In this document: positions 23,149 to 35,505 of the stretch, piece after piece
Position numbering within the stretch: the stretch's first letter is position 1
How the letters are laid out: the number at the start of each line of letters is the position of its first letter
Assembly (NCBI GenBank): GCA_007258455.2
Contig: VDFB02193867.1
Span: 571,669,778-571,733,777 of the forward strand
DNA: 64,000 nucleotides
Reading direction: 5' to 3'
Source: Sequoia sempervirens
Taxonomy: Eukaryota; Streptophyta; Pinopsida; Cupressales; Cupressaceae
Notes under the pieces: generated by a model
Database searches by the model: none
The model's input: only the letters and a program-made list of their open reading frames with translations
Told to the model about the DNA's origin: nothing
Program-made: the position numbers and the translations under genes

Positions 23149-25083
23149 ATCCTAGAACTTATTTCTAATATTAAGTTTATAAATTTGATTGAAAAGTTTA
23201 AAATAGTTATATATTCTTTTCTTAATCCGATTTTTCAATTAAAAACAAATGAAAACTTTATCCATTATAATTAGGATTTATTTATGGAATCTAAAGATTA
23301 TTTTTTTAATTTCTTCATTTTAATATTATTTTACTCAAAATTGATTGATTTTGTAAAATAAAAATTGTAATAGGGATTGATTCCTTCAAAATTAAAATCT
23401 AATGATGCAATTTATTAATTTATTTGTATGTTAATGCTTATTTATTTAAGATAATTAAATTCTAAATTATTAATATTAGAGGATTCATTACATTAAGTTA
23501 CAATATTTCATCGTTGGAAAGTAAAAAAAAATAGTGTATATACTACCTTACATGACTAAAAATTATCATCAAAATGAAATTAAAATCCTAACTACCCATC
23601 AATTAAAATTTTTAAAAGAGGAAAGGGGAAGAAAACGGATAAGGGAAAAGCAAAATAAAAATTTGAACCTATATTTACTCCTCCTTACACACCATTTGGT
23701 GAATGGATGAGCTTGACAATAACCAATCTCAACTGGACCTATTTCCATAATCCCAACATAAGATGCAATACTCAAGGTGAAACATACATGAACAATAGAG
23801 AGTTCCAACATAAACATATTTAATTGACCACATAAAACACTTCACCATCATCCAAATGTCAATGGTATAAACAAGTGGTCAAATTTTCATCAACCTCCAA
23901 TGAACTAAGCACATAAGTTAAAATGAATAAAATGAGATTTTGGATCTTGAAAACACCATTAAATGGAAAAAAAATATGAAGAAAATGGAGCAAAATTATT
24001 AATTCCATTCAAAAATAAAATTGATTATGAACCCCAATGGGTTTATGAATGAGTTATAATAAAAAATTAATAATCAAATGACTATAAATAAGAAATTTGG
24101 ATGGTGTTAGCGAATGAATTGGGCCCTTATTAATATGCCCATAATAAATGATTCTATTGCCTAATAAGCACTAGTATCGATTCACTAACAGCTCTGGAAA
24201 GACCACAATTGCATTTGTGGCTTTCCTCTGAATTGAGAGGCACAACTCCCTCATGCAATTTAAATGAGAGATAAGTAGCTTTTAACCAAAAAATGATAAG
24301 GCAACTGACATTAATCCATAAAAATGTAAATAATGCGAAACAAATCTTAAAAGATCATTAGTTGAACAGTTCACAGACTGTACCTAACTAATGACAAGAT
24401 CTAATGTAAGCATAAATGAGAGATTTCATAATTGCAATGAAGGAAATAAATGTAGTTGAATATATTTCTCACAGAAAACACATTTAATTTATGTATGTGG
24501 CTCATAGGCTAGTACAATCAACACTACATTCCACTTACAACAAACAGATTGAAAGTTATTGCTATCAGAAATAAATTAACAAAGAAAATCCTAAGTGTTC
24601 CTTCCTTGGCTACAACACAATGTAATCTCTAGAGATTGGACCCCTGTTGAATGGCCTTGTCCACTAGATGTAGGGGTCGTATTCCTCTCTTGATGGTTAC
24701 TGATTGTTTGCAATAATGTCTTCTCACCGCTTAACTTTCTATCTTGAAACCGATCACCAGGAAATAATAAATAATTGGTATGATTACATTGCCAATGAAA
24801 AGATATTCAACAATTCTTGAGCATTTCTTGATTTAACTCTCACCTCGCGGCCATTAATTTTGAAATGGTTCACATACCTCACCAATTAAGCATTAAACAA
24901 TTGTCACACGTGCAAGTTGTCTCGTTAGGAAATCAATTGGGAATGTAACTTAAATTCCCATCATATCAACCATTAATTCAAACCGCATCGCCATCCTATC
25001 ACCTTGATATTCTTAGTTAATATGTCTCAACAACCCTCATTTCAATAGGGACTACCTCACTTCACCAACCTAAAGTATCAAAA
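23149..25083. other. AT-rich region, no gene recognised
   Basis: Very AT-rich DNA with short chance frames only. No terminal repeats or recognisable domains were found. Confidence 0.5.
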
Positions 25084-25541
25084 ATGGCTAGCGCTCAGAG
25101 TGATGGTGTATCCATGAATGACTTTGTTGTCATTAAGGAAATTGAGTGTAGCCCTCATTTCAAATGACTTTCTGATCAACTAAAGGAGGTTTTCACAGTT
25201 GAGAGTGAGATTGAAGAGGAGGTGATGCATAACATATTGGGAGATACCTTTCTAAATCAGGTTCACATGTACAATGCAACACTCCTGGAGCACTTTGTGT
25301 ACACCATAATCTGCACCTTCGGGTGTTGTAACGGGGGATGAGGGAAACAGAACGATTGGTTCAACCAGAATTCCTTCACCGGGTGAACATAGCCATTGCT
25401 AGTCTCAACAGTTATCCACAGAGCAAGATGATAGAAGATGCCATTTGCATTGCTTCTATTCCTCATAACAAAGTCCTAGAAGAAGCAGCGACTCTCCTAC
25501 ATGCAGGACTAGTAAGGAACAACATGGGGTTGTTTTCCTAG
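25084..25541 (+). pseudogene. Possible protein-coding relic, family not recognised
   Basis: An ATG at 25084 opens a frame reading MASAQSDGVSMNDFVVIKEI with a TGA near 25167, then LSDQLKEVFTVESEIEEEVM. After a shift near 25335 it continues as ERLVQPEFLHRVNIAIASLN to a stop at 25541. Codon use and the charge pattern look protein-like, but I know no family match. It may be a transposon gene relic. Confidence 0.3.
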
Positions 25542-26131
25542 TTTTTGCAGTCACATGAGAACCTACTTTCACTTGCCCAAATAGAGTGCCTCTAAGTGGT
25601 TATAAAATTTGTCCATGTGCTAGTGTTCACGCTATGTGCATGAAAATAATTTCCTGCTTTGATATTACCTAATTCCTCATATTTATTTTTTTTTATTATT
25701 ATTTTTAGACTGCAAGAATCGGTTGGGTATCCATCCCCCTATAAACTGCAGTGTGCTTGGTAAAAAAATTTCACGTGACCGGTGATGCTAGTGCAACACA
25801 TCCTCTGGTACCATGAGGACGATGGGGAAACTAGACTTTGTGACCTCTTTCCTGCAATAGGATGCTTTAGCCAATCAAGCTAGGCCCACCACCCCTAGTT
25901 CCTCCTCTTTATGTAATCGATAGAAATTTTGTATTTCCAATATTACAAATATATATATAATAAAGTATAGCATTTTGTACTTTTGGTGTTGATTCTCCAT
26001 ATTATGAGCAATTTTGTCTTGATTTTGGTATGATTTTTCTATAGATGAATCACATTTTCTTTATTTTACTTTGCACAAATTGCTTTTGTTTACTCTGGAA
26101 TGCACTTAAAAATGATAATTTGTATGATGAC

Positions 26132-26761
26132 TATTGGAAACTTGTTGTCATTTAAAGACAATTTCCACATAACCCAAAAGAGAAGTCTATGCAACAAAGT
26201 ATTCAAAATCCACATGTAAGAGAATTGACAACATACCCACGAAAATATGACACAAGATATACCCTGGGAAAACCCTCAAGAGGGAAAAACCTAGCCTCCA
26301 AAAGCATTTATCTCTCATGTATTATTCAACAATAAAGATTACAATACATCTTCAAATTCTCTATGAACACCATTGAAGCAACAAGCCTTCTCCAAGCAAT
26401 CCATGTGAACAAGCATGCAACCACGCATCCCATGTCATGCTTCAAACCCTCACAAATGCTAACTAGAGCTAACCTACCAATTGATCAACCTAAACAACTA
26501 TCTTTGTAGTTTCTTTTATAGAAGCAAGCTCCCACAAAACCAAGTGGTATTACACAAAACTATGACTAAAACCATGAGATTGCAAAACCATGTCCCCATA
26601 TTTAATATTGGGTACTTTTTTTATTTATTTTCCCCAATATTAAATAATTACATTTTAGCAACTTAACTTATGTCCCAATGTTACAGGCAACATAAAGTGG
26701 CCCCAAGAATAATTATATTAAATGCATTATGCAAGGTGTACAACACACCTTTTTCCTAACA
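26132..26761 (-). repeat. Copia LTR, outer left copy
   Basis: The copy runs from TATTGGAAACTTG to CCTTTTTCCTAACA on the + strand. It is homologous to 26762-27384 and 62227-62844. It is followed by only three bases (TTC) of internal sequence before the next LTR copy. Confidence 0.85.
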
Positions 26762-27384
26762 TTCACAACCATTTAAAGACAATTTCCACATAACCCAAAA
26801 GAGAAATCTATGCAACTAAGTATTCAGAATCCACATGCAAGAGAATAGACAACATACCCATGAAAATATGACACAAGATATACCCTAGGAAAACCCTCGA
26901 GAGGGAAAAACCCAGCCTCCAAAAGCATCTATCTCTCATGTATTATTCAGCAATAAAGATTACAATACATCTTCAGAGTCTCCATGAACACCATTGAAGA
27001 AACAAGCCCTCTCCAAGCAATCCATGTGAACAAGCAAGAAACCACACATCCCATGCCATGCTCCAAACCCTCACAAATGCTAACCAAAGCTAACCTACCA
27101 ATTGATCAACCTAAAAAACTACCTTTGTGGTTGCTTTTATAGAAGCAAGCTCCCAAAAAACCACCAAGTGGTATTACACAAAACTATGTAACCAAAACCA
27201 TGAGATTACAGAACCATGACCCCATATTTAATATTGGGTACTTTATTTAATTATTTTTCCAAATATTAAATTACATTTTAGCAAATTAACTTATGTCCCA
27301 ATGTTACATGCAACATAAAGTGGCCCCAAGAATAATTATATTAAATACATTATGCAAGGTGTACAACACACCTTTTTCCTAACA
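26762..27384 (-). repeat. Copia LTR, second left copy (tandem)
   Basis: This copy lacks the first dozen bases of the LTR: after TTC it joins in at ACAACCATTTAAAG. It ends CCTAACA at 27384 and abuts the purine tract, so this one is the functional 3' LTR of the surviving internal region. Two LTRs separated by three bases suggest a tandem element whose first internal region was deleted. Confidence 0.85.
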
Positions 27385-27396
27385 TTCTCCCACTTG
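27385..27396 (-). promoter_or_regulatory. Polypurine tract of the copia element
   Basis: On the minus strand CAAGTGGGAGAA directly precedes the LTR start TGTTAGG. This AAGTGGGAGA motif is the common copia purine tract and shows minus-strand orientation. Confidence 0.85.
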
Positions 27397-29826
27397 TTGT
27401 ATACATTTCATAAGGGGAACAAGTAACCCCAAAACATGAATCAAATGAACAATCCATATAGCCACATATACCATCATGGAATGAAAGTGCTTCATGTGCT
27501 CCATCAAGATACCTACAACAAGAATCAAAGTGACCACCATCCCAAGCATGAATGCTCTCATCCTCCATCATGCCAATGCACAAAGATAAGAATCCATCCA
27601 ATAGAGAAGCCACACAATTTGTCACAATGAAGCATAATTCCTACACAACCGATATCCCAAACACATACACTCAATCCAAAGGTAACAATATACACCAATA
27701 GCTATCAAGATACAAAAAACCCATAGCTGAAATAACACCCACAACAAGTTCCAATACATCCAACTATCCATACCTCCAAGGTATACAAAACACAGTAAAC
27801 TGATGCCATAAACATTTCCACCAATAAACTACAATCATAAATTCCATGTGCAAAACCTATCAAATAATGACATACATATCCAAGAGCTCCCACTACATCG
27901 GCAATGCAAATCTGAAAAAGATTAGGGCATTTTGAGTCTACCAATAGCATCATATAGAAAGTGTAAACTACATCATGTAGAACCAAGGAATTATCCACAA
28001 TGATATGCAAACCTATAAATCAATAACTTATACGAACAACTCTCACTACAAGTCTCCATAGCTCTCCCAAGTTCTCCACACCCAACAAAAGAAAAAGATA
28101 AAGGAACCTTTATGTCATCACCCAAGAACATAAGTGAAAACACATGACCATAGGCTAGTGATCACAATAGCTCCATCCAAACCTCAAACCAATGTAATGT
28201 GAAACCAAACATCTAGGAAGATAACCAAGACCAAAGAGAGAAACTTTTCACATCATATACCTATAGAAAAATCTCCTACATACACCTCTAAATGCCAACT
28301 GTGTCAAGTATGATCTCCTCCAAAACACCCCAAAAGAAAATCCATAACAACACCCAACCGTTCAATAACCAAGATCAAACATAACATAGGTATCATGCAA
28401 TCAACATGGATGTAAGCCACTCAAAGCCAAAGAAGATCAAACTAAATCCATTCCCAATAAAGGAAATAAGCCCAATACATCTACTAAACTCAACATCAAT
28501 GAATGTAATCACAATGCATAAGGAGATAAGCATGCCAACACTCCTCAAATGAACCCTCCAAAACCATATATCCATAGCTCAAGATCCAAATGCATGAGAA
28601 TATAAAGCATAAAACATAAAGCACCTAAAAGTAACAATGAGAAATACCTCTCAAGTGAAACCACCGAGTAGACCAAGAGTGGGGAATGAGAATGCTCCTC
28701 CAAGACATCCGAGTCATAATGACTCATCCAAGAACACTCTCCTCGTAGGTCTCCATGTTGAACTCAAGTACAACCAAGGTGTAGACTCCTCGAACTTCCT
28801 ACCAAAATTTCATCAAGAGTAACCATCTCAACACATGTCTCTAACCATAAGAGAACTCAAGCCTCACCTATGTCTCCAAGTATCCATGAGTACCTATAAC
28901 CAACCAATCCATGCCAAACTCCAAATGAAACATAGCACCATCATGAAGTAATAAAGAAATTGATAGATGTACCCAATACCAAGAGAACCACACAAGATCA
29001 ATGTCAAAGCTCCAATCATGAATCAGGAACATAAACATGACAACATGATCTAACACCTCCTCATAGGAGATTACATAAAATAATTCATACATACTGGTCT
29101 CAAGAGAACAAGTATCATGCCAAAACTCTAACATGTAATCAAGAGTAAACCATGACATAATACCATAACACCCTAAACCAAGAATCAACATATGTAATCA
29201 ATATGAATCAAACCATCCCCTATCAATGAAACCAAAGATGCCAATAAACCATCATTGCATAAAAGTAGAATCCAAGAGTCCATTCATGACACCAAAAATC
29301 ACTACAGAAGACCATCCACCATCAAATGGTGAATCCACATCACTACCAACAACTCCCACTAAACTATGATATTGAGTCACACATGGCATCGTGACTACCA
29401 TCCTCTCCATGAAGGTCATCCATGTCTACACACACAACTGAAATCTCAGTAACATAACAAGTAGAACCAAAATATCCAAGCCAAGAAGATACCTACAACC
29501 AGCGAACCATCACTGTCAAAAGCTCCCACTGGAAAGTGTAATCAAGCTATCCATGACATCATGATAGCAATATCCTCATGAAGATCAACCAAAGGCCCTC
29601 ACACAATCAAAGAACTCAAATATAACAAGAGATCCCAAAAGGAAAAGTAAAACCACAATCCTCATACCATGAAGATACACCACCACAACCATAATCAAGA
29701 ACCAATTCAACACCACCAACAATGCACCTGCATAAACCATCATGACATGTCAAAGTCTCTAAAGAACAAGAAACATCCATGACACCATGATTACCACCAA
29801 ATGTACCAACAACTCAACCCAACCGT
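27397..29826 (-). other. Internal region of the copia element, left piece
   Basis: About 2.4 kb without recognisable pol domains. Minus-strand open frames (for example 28868-29191 and 27705-28010) are rich in W, Y, H and hydrophobic residues, match nothing I know, and are not linked in one frame. Diverged internal repeats occur near 29340-29430 and 29510-29600, sharing TCCATGACATCATGA-like words. I regard it as noncoding LARD-type sequence. Confidence 0.5.
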
Positions 29827-29845
29827 CACTAGTAGAATTTGGCAA

Positions 29846-30120
29846 ATAAATGACTACATGACTAAAACTTTTAGTCACATGACTAAAACTTGTAGTCACG
29901 TGACTAAAAATTGTAGTCACGTGACTAAAAATTGTAGTCACATGACTAACACTAGTAGTATTTGGAAAATAAATGACTAATTTGGTCATTTATAAGTGAC
30001 TAATTTGGTCATTGGGTAAAATCACAACTAAATGACTAAATAAATGACTAATATCAGACAAATAAAAATGACTAAATAAATGACTAATATTAGACAAATA
30101 AAAATGACTAAATAAATGTG
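29846..30120 (+). repeat. Left subterminal repeat array of the CACTA element
   Basis: About five copies of GACTAAAANTTGTAGTCACRT are followed by AAATGACTAAATAAATGACTAA words. A second near-copy of the terminus itself, starting CACTAGTAG at 29950, lies 123 bases inside the true end and matches it at 26 of 28 positions. Confidence 0.85.
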
Positions 30121-30129
30121 CTCATTATT

Positions 30130-30545
30130 AAAATCTTGGCCATAATTTTCATTTTAATAAACATACTCTAAAACCTTCGTCAAGACCCTATTTTCAATTG
30201 TAGCCCACCATAATTAATAATAAAATATTACAAATAAAATTACTAATAAATATTTTGTTTTGTGGTGTCATCATATGAACACCAAAGTTTCTTCTAAATT
30301 GACGAAAACCACCAAATTATAAAAATTAATGAAAACCATAAGAGAATCTAAAAAACTAAAACCCAAAAACCTTGAAAAATAAAAAATAAGCAAAGGAAGA
30401 GACAAAATAAAAAATAAGAATAAACAACCAAATAATCTAAGAGGAAAAAGGACCAATTTTTTTTTTATAAGCATAATTTTCAATTTAATAAACATACTCT
30501 AAAACCTCAATGAAGACCTTATTTTCAATGTAGCCCACCAAAATG
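30130..30545. repeat. Dispersed direct repeat in the CACTA element
   Basis: A block of about 80 bases around 30130-30210 (AATAAACATACTCTAAAACC core, ending GTAGCCCACCA) recurs at about 30465-30541. From 30530 to 30620 a further unit of about 39 bases (CCAAAATGGAGCAGTGA) is repeated about 2.5 times. Confidence 0.7.
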
Positions 30546-30844
30546 GAGCAGTGAATCGAAACCTGTAGCCTGCCAAAATGGAGCAGTGAGTTGAAACCTT
30601 ATTTTCAAGGTAGCCCGCCAAAATGTAGAAGTAAAGCAAGCCTGTTTTTGGATTGCAACCTCTGCCCATTTTTCCGCATCAGACACGATTTGTGCAGAAT
30701 CTTGTGGTAAGTCACTTTCCATGGTTTTAGTTAATTTTACTTTTCAAATTTGTATGCGTTCAGGCCATATGATCCATATGATCCATTCTTTTTAATAATT
30801 TTACTAACTTCTTGTTGACTAATAGTGATTATCTTCTTTTTTAG

Positions 30845-30916
30845 GCTAATTATGGAAAAGCAGATCCATCTTGTGTTGCAAAAGTTAAGGATTTATATAG
30901 AGAACTTGGAATCGAG
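30845..30916 (+). pseudogene. Captured exon of farnesyl diphosphate synthase (FPPS)
   Basis: A 72-base exon, exactly 24 codons, reads ANYGKADPSCVAKVKDLYRE and then LGIE. It is flanked by a polypyrimidine stretch with CTTTTTTAG upstream and GTTTGT downstream. The NYGKxDPxxVAKVKxLYxEL motif is the hallmark of the next-to-last coding segment of plant farnesyl diphosphate synthase, the cytosolic enzyme that makes the C15 prenyl precursor of sterols and sesquiterpenes. Because the flanking splice sites are kept, the fragment was copied from genomic DNA, not from mRNA. No other FPPS exon was found nearby, so this is only a gene scrap inside the transposon. It is too short to prove by eye, but the motif is distinctive. 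Confidence 0.72.
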
Positions 30917-31280
30917 GTTTGTTTATTCTCTTCTTTTCCATTATGAGATGTTAAAAGTGATCTTTTCTTTTTGAAGTTTCCATTATCAAATTGCATAGTT
31001 CACAGGAGAACTTACTTTTATCTATAAAAATGATATTAAGGGATATGTAGATTGAGTTGTCTATACAAATTTCAAAATTTGAACTCTTAAAATTAGCTTC
31101 CACTTTCTGAGGGGGCATGCAAATTACTTTTGAAGTTGAGTGTAAAAAACAAAGTAGCACGTAAAGAAAAAGGATGAACAATAATAAAGTGAAAAGTGGC
31201 TCTTCCTATATCAACCATGTAGAGTACAATAAAAGGAGTGTAGGGATGGTAGTGGTTTAACATTTACAGTGCAGTGGAAC

Positions 31281-32615
31281 AATAGTTTAGTTGTATAGTA
31301 GATGTCATCCTACTTTGTTTGAGAACTCTTATTGAATTCCCAAAAATAGGAATTCCCAAATGATGCCAACAACAAGAGTTGATTCATAGGCCATATGAAA
31401 ATCTCTAACTTTTTGGCTCCCCTTTGATACTTTTCTGCATACTTACATATTACATCTCCATGATTAATATGGACTGGAAGGGTTGAAAGGGCACATGTTA
31501 TTCTTTTCCATTTATTGGGCAATAAAGAGTTTGAAGTGACTGAAAGAATCAAATGTAGCTCTTTACTCTAGATGCTTTATTCTCATTCGGTTATTAATAT
31601 ATCCAAATATAAACCATGATGACTTAAATCGGAACTAGAATAAATATCATGAAAACTACAAGAAGAGATCAGTGAATAGATGAGTCATGGAAATGAAACC
31701 AACTCCATAAGCCACAACAATAAAAAATATGCAATGCAAATGAGAATACAGGCCTTCAAAGGAGTTGTCATGGATAAAGAATTACCCTCCCTTAGATCTC
31801 TTGTGAGAATGCTTGAAAGCTCTTCAATTATCCACAATATCCACATGCTATGAGCTCTGATACAAAGATTGTATATAGTTCTTCTCAGTTTATTCAATTT
31901 GGTGCTATTATTTTTATCCTGTGATCTAGGCTTCAAACCAACCCCTCTCATTAGTATTTGTCTTCCAGAATTGTCTAGAAGAGGGCAATCAAAATTAGTA
32001 CTAGAGTATCTGAAAGTCGAAGATCCTTTCCCTCAAACTGAAGCTTTGTTCTCGACAAACCAAAGCTGAGACAAGCCAAGAACTAGTGGAAGGGAAGTTG
32101 AATGAAAATTGAGAGCAACTAAAATCCTTCCACTATAATTGTCGGTTCTAGTGTCTCCTTGTTCATTTTTTCTAGCATCTCCTCATTTTTCATTTCTTGA
32201 TAGAGAGCTTCTGAAAGATGTGCAAGATGTTCTTCAATCTCAAAAATCAATTTTCAGATAAAATGGAAGCATTGCTCTTGCAAATAAGGTGCTAAATCAT
32301 TTATCCTTGAAGGAGATTTATGTGCATGAAGAAAACTTAGGAGGTCTTCCAGAATATTCTTGAACCCCTCATCTATGGTATCTTTTATTTGACTAACCTT
32401 AGTTCCAAAATAAGCGTTAAGGTGACCAAACCAGTCTTCATCATTTGTCATCATAAATCTAAAACTCAACCCAAGTAAATTGACACTTTTGAGGTCCCCT
32501 CTCTTGACAAGCTAGCCCTCACTAGTAGTTAATTTGTGCAAATGGGTTTCAACATCTTTGTAACTTGCCAGAGATGTAAGTATGGCTTCAAGGCATTTAC
32601 CAACCTTAACTCTAG
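31281..32615 (-). pseudogene. COG1: COG1 gene fragment, duplicated copy
   Basis: This minus-strand block repeats 32887-34225, about 1.61 kb away, with scattered differences. It encodes SFRFMMTNDEDWFGHLNAYF, then SQIKDTIDEGFKNILEDLLS and NDLAPYLQEQCF (32469-32254). Further down come LCIRAHSMWILWIIEELSSI and LTRDLREGNSLSMTTPLK (about 31870-31745). These match the C-terminal half of plant COG1, a subunit of the conserved oligomeric Golgi tethering complex. Part of the intervening VIVERALFLGRLL exon region is missing or broken in this copy. With an in-frame stop and missing flanking exons it cannot encode COG1. Confidence 0.75.
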
Positions 32616-32886
32616 TTGACCTCCACCCTCATGCTCTTATTTCAATTCAGTTTCTTCCCAAACCTACAAATCACAGACTAATAAATGGTAAGCCTTGAAA
32701 TCATGGAACAAAAAACTACAAGAGATGGAGCAAGCATACAACATTAAAATTGTGACTTGCAGCAGTAAAAGAAAAGAAGCAGTAGGAAGTTTGATATACA
32801 ATAAAAAAATTGCATTTTATGAGGCTGCCTTAAGGAAGCAAATTAAAAATTAAATAAAATCATGCTTTAAATTCCATTTAAATGTT

Positions 32887-34804
32887 CAATTGTATAGTAG
32901 ATTTCATCCTACTTTGTTTGAGAACTCTTACTGAATTCCCAAAAATAAGAGTTCCCAAATGACACCAACAACAAGATTTGATTCATAGGCCATATGAAAA
33001 TCTCTAACTTATTGGCCCCCCTTTGATACTTTTTTGCATACTTATAGATTACATCTCCATGATTAATATGGACTAGAAGGGTTGAAAGGGCACATGTTAG
33101 TCTTTTCCATTTATTGGGTAGTAAAGAGTTTGAAGTGACTGAAAGAATCAAATGTAGGTCTTTACTCTAGATGCTTTATTCTCATTCAGTTATTAATATA
33201 TCTAGATATAAACCATGATGACTTAAATCAGAACTAGAAGAAATCTCGTGAAAACTGCAAGAATAGATCAGTGATTAGATGAATCATGGAAATGAAACCA
33301 ACTCCATAAGCCACAACAAACAAAATACGCAATGTAAATGAGAATACAGGCCTTCAAAGGAGTTGTCATGGATAAAGAATCATCCTCCCTTAGATCTCTT
33401 GTGAGAATGCCTGAAAGCTCTTCAGTTATCCAAAATATCCACATGCTATGATCTCTGATACAAAGACTGTGCATAGTTCTTCTCAATTTATTCAATTTGG
33501 TGCTATTATTTTTATCTTGTGATTCAGGCTTCAAAGCAACCCCTCTCATTAGTATTTGTCTTCCAGAACTATCTAGAAGAGGGTAATCAAAATCAGTACT
33601 AGAATATCTGAAAGTCGAAGATCTTTTCCCTCAAACTAAAGCTTTGTTCTCGACAAACCAGAGCTGAGACGAGCCAAGAATTAGTGGAAGGGAAGTTGAA
33701 TGAAAACTAAGAGCAACTAAAAGCCTTCCTAAGAAAAGTGCCCTTTCCACTATAACTGTCGGTTCTAGTGTCTCCTTGTTCATTTTTTCTGGCATCTCCT
33801 CATTTTTCATTTCTTTATAGAGAGCTTCTAAAAGATGTGCAAGATTTTCTTCAATCTCAACAATCAATGTTGAGATAAAATGGAGCATTGCTCTTGCAAA
33901 TAAGGTGCTAAATCATTTATCCTTGAAGGAGATTTATGTGCATGAAGAAAACTTAAGAGGTCTTCTAGAATATTCTTGGACCACTCATCTATGGTATCTT
34001 TTATTTGACTAACCTTAGTTCCAAAATAAGCGTTAAGGTGACCAAATCAATCTTCATCATTTGTCATCATAAATCTAAAACTCAACCCAAGTAAATTGAC
34101 ACTTTTTAGGTCCCTTCTCTTGACAAGCCAGCCCTCACTAGTAGTTAATTTGTGTAAATGGGTTTCAACATCTTTGTAACTTCCCAGAGATGTAACTATG
34201 GCTTCAAGGCATTTACCAACCTTAACTCTCTCACACAGATCTACAAATCCATTAGCTATTATTTTTTCATCCTACTAACAAATAGGCTTTTAAAAAGTTC
34301 ATCCCACAGACTCTTTGAGTGCTTCAAAACAATCTCACACACGCATTGGCATGGAAACTCAACATTTGAACCAAAAACCATTTTTAGCCACTCCAAGCTC
34401 CCTTCAAATGCATCCAGATTGTCCAATGTTTCTCTGATCAATGTCTCATTCTCTGCAAGTTCCTTGCCACTTTTCAAAAGATCAAGCAAATACTTTCCCC
34501 CAAGCCTATCTGCAGAGAGAATATCATCTGCACATGTCTTAAGCCACGCTAAGCAAGACTCTGATATAAATTCACTCAGAAAAATCATCATGGTAGCTTG
34601 TAGCTTCTCTCTATGAGATTTCCACAACTGCACCTCATTGTTTGGGTTTGGAATCCCACCAAACAACTGTGATTCAGTTGGCACTGCCAACACAGTCTTA
34701 TAAAAAAGAGGCAAATCATTTAGAACCTCCAAGAAGAGTTCCCTAGCCTGATTTACCTGTATGACTCTTACCACATTATATAAAATGGAATTGACTTCCC
34801 CCAC
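32887..34804 (-). pseudogene. COG1: COG1 (Golgi tethering complex subunit) gene fragment
   Basis: From 34804 leftward an open stretch of 180 codons includes NNEVQLWKSHREKLQA, LIRETLDNLDAFEGSLEWLK, then MVFGSNVE and LWDELFKSLFVSRMKK, all characteristic of the middle of plant COG1 (Vps51/Vps67 family). A one-base shift in an A run near 34255 moves the frame to GFVDLCERVKVGKCLEAIV. Then come the DWFGHLNAYF-type block, EDLLSFLHAHKSPSRINDLA and PYLQEQC, VIVERALFLGRLLVALSFHS (about 33760-33700), and LCIRDHSMWIFWITEELSGI (about 33470-33410). COG1 acts in retrograde vesicle tethering at the Golgi. Exons are separated by intron-like DNA, so genomic capture is implied. The N-terminal half of the gene is absent. 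Stops and shifts show it is a relic. Confidence 0.82.
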
Positions 34805-34859
34805 CTTATCGTTCTCTCAATCGGACATGTCTTCTGGTTCCAGCAATGCGTCGATGGTA

Positions 34860-35150
34860 CAATATCCCCATCAGACCATCGCAGGAACAAGAGACCTCGT
34901 CTCGCCGATAGAAGATCCTCACACCGATGAAAAAATAGAACTGTTCCACCGACGACATCCCCATCGTTCGACCATCATGGGAATAGGAGACATCATCCTG
35001 CTGATAGAATATCCTCACACCGATGAAAAAATAGAACCATTCTACCAATGACATCCCCATCGGACCATCACGAGAACAAGAGACCTCATCCCGCTAATAG
35101 AATATCCTCACACAAATGAAAAAACAAAACCGTTGATGCATCACTAGAAC
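34860..35150 (+). repeat. Tandem repeat, about 95 bp x 3
   Basis: Units starting CCCCATC at 34866, 34959 and 35055 share GAACAAGAGACCTC, GATAGAATATCCTCACAC and GATGAAAAAATAGAAC. The words TCGCCGATAG and CACCGATG link this array to those at 14440-15720 and 40440-40870. It lies just upstream of the COG1 fragment. Confidence 0.85.
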
Positions 35151-35505
35151 CAAAAGACACATGCAGCCAATAGAACCCTTGGTGTGTGAAGTCTTCTAGC
35201 CATTTATGTCAAAATGAAGCAGATGGAGTTCAGAGGTTTTGTTTCAGATGATATGGAAAATTTTGTTTGGAACCAAATAGAGCTGAATGGGTGTTTCAAA
35301 CTCAATCAAATCTTGTTTAAAACAACCCAACATGAATACAAGTGTACTTAGAAGATTGGGATTGCTTTTCTAATCATCATGATTTGGTTTAGAGCAAGGA
35401 AATTGAAGCAAAATGGTGATAAAGAACAACAGGGTATGGGTAGAAAATGTGTAAAGTTGTTTTGGGAAAAACGTGCCCTAAACATTAGAGATCTTCAAAT
35501 TTGGG
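35151..35505. other. Spacer between tandem array and PPR relic
   Basis: No gene recognised. A 65-codon open frame at 35379-35576 (+) lies partly on the opposite strand of the PPR relic and is not counted. Confidence 0.5.

Noticed and set aside
30525..30722. Minus-strand ORF starting MESDLPQDSAQIVSDAEKWA
   Set aside because: Its second half is the translation of a 39-bp tandem repeat and no family is recognised; it may be chance.
34761..35060. Open frames on both strands at 34761-35060
   Set aside because: They arise from the 95-bp tandem repeat, which lacks stops in two frames; the repeated peptide is a by-product.
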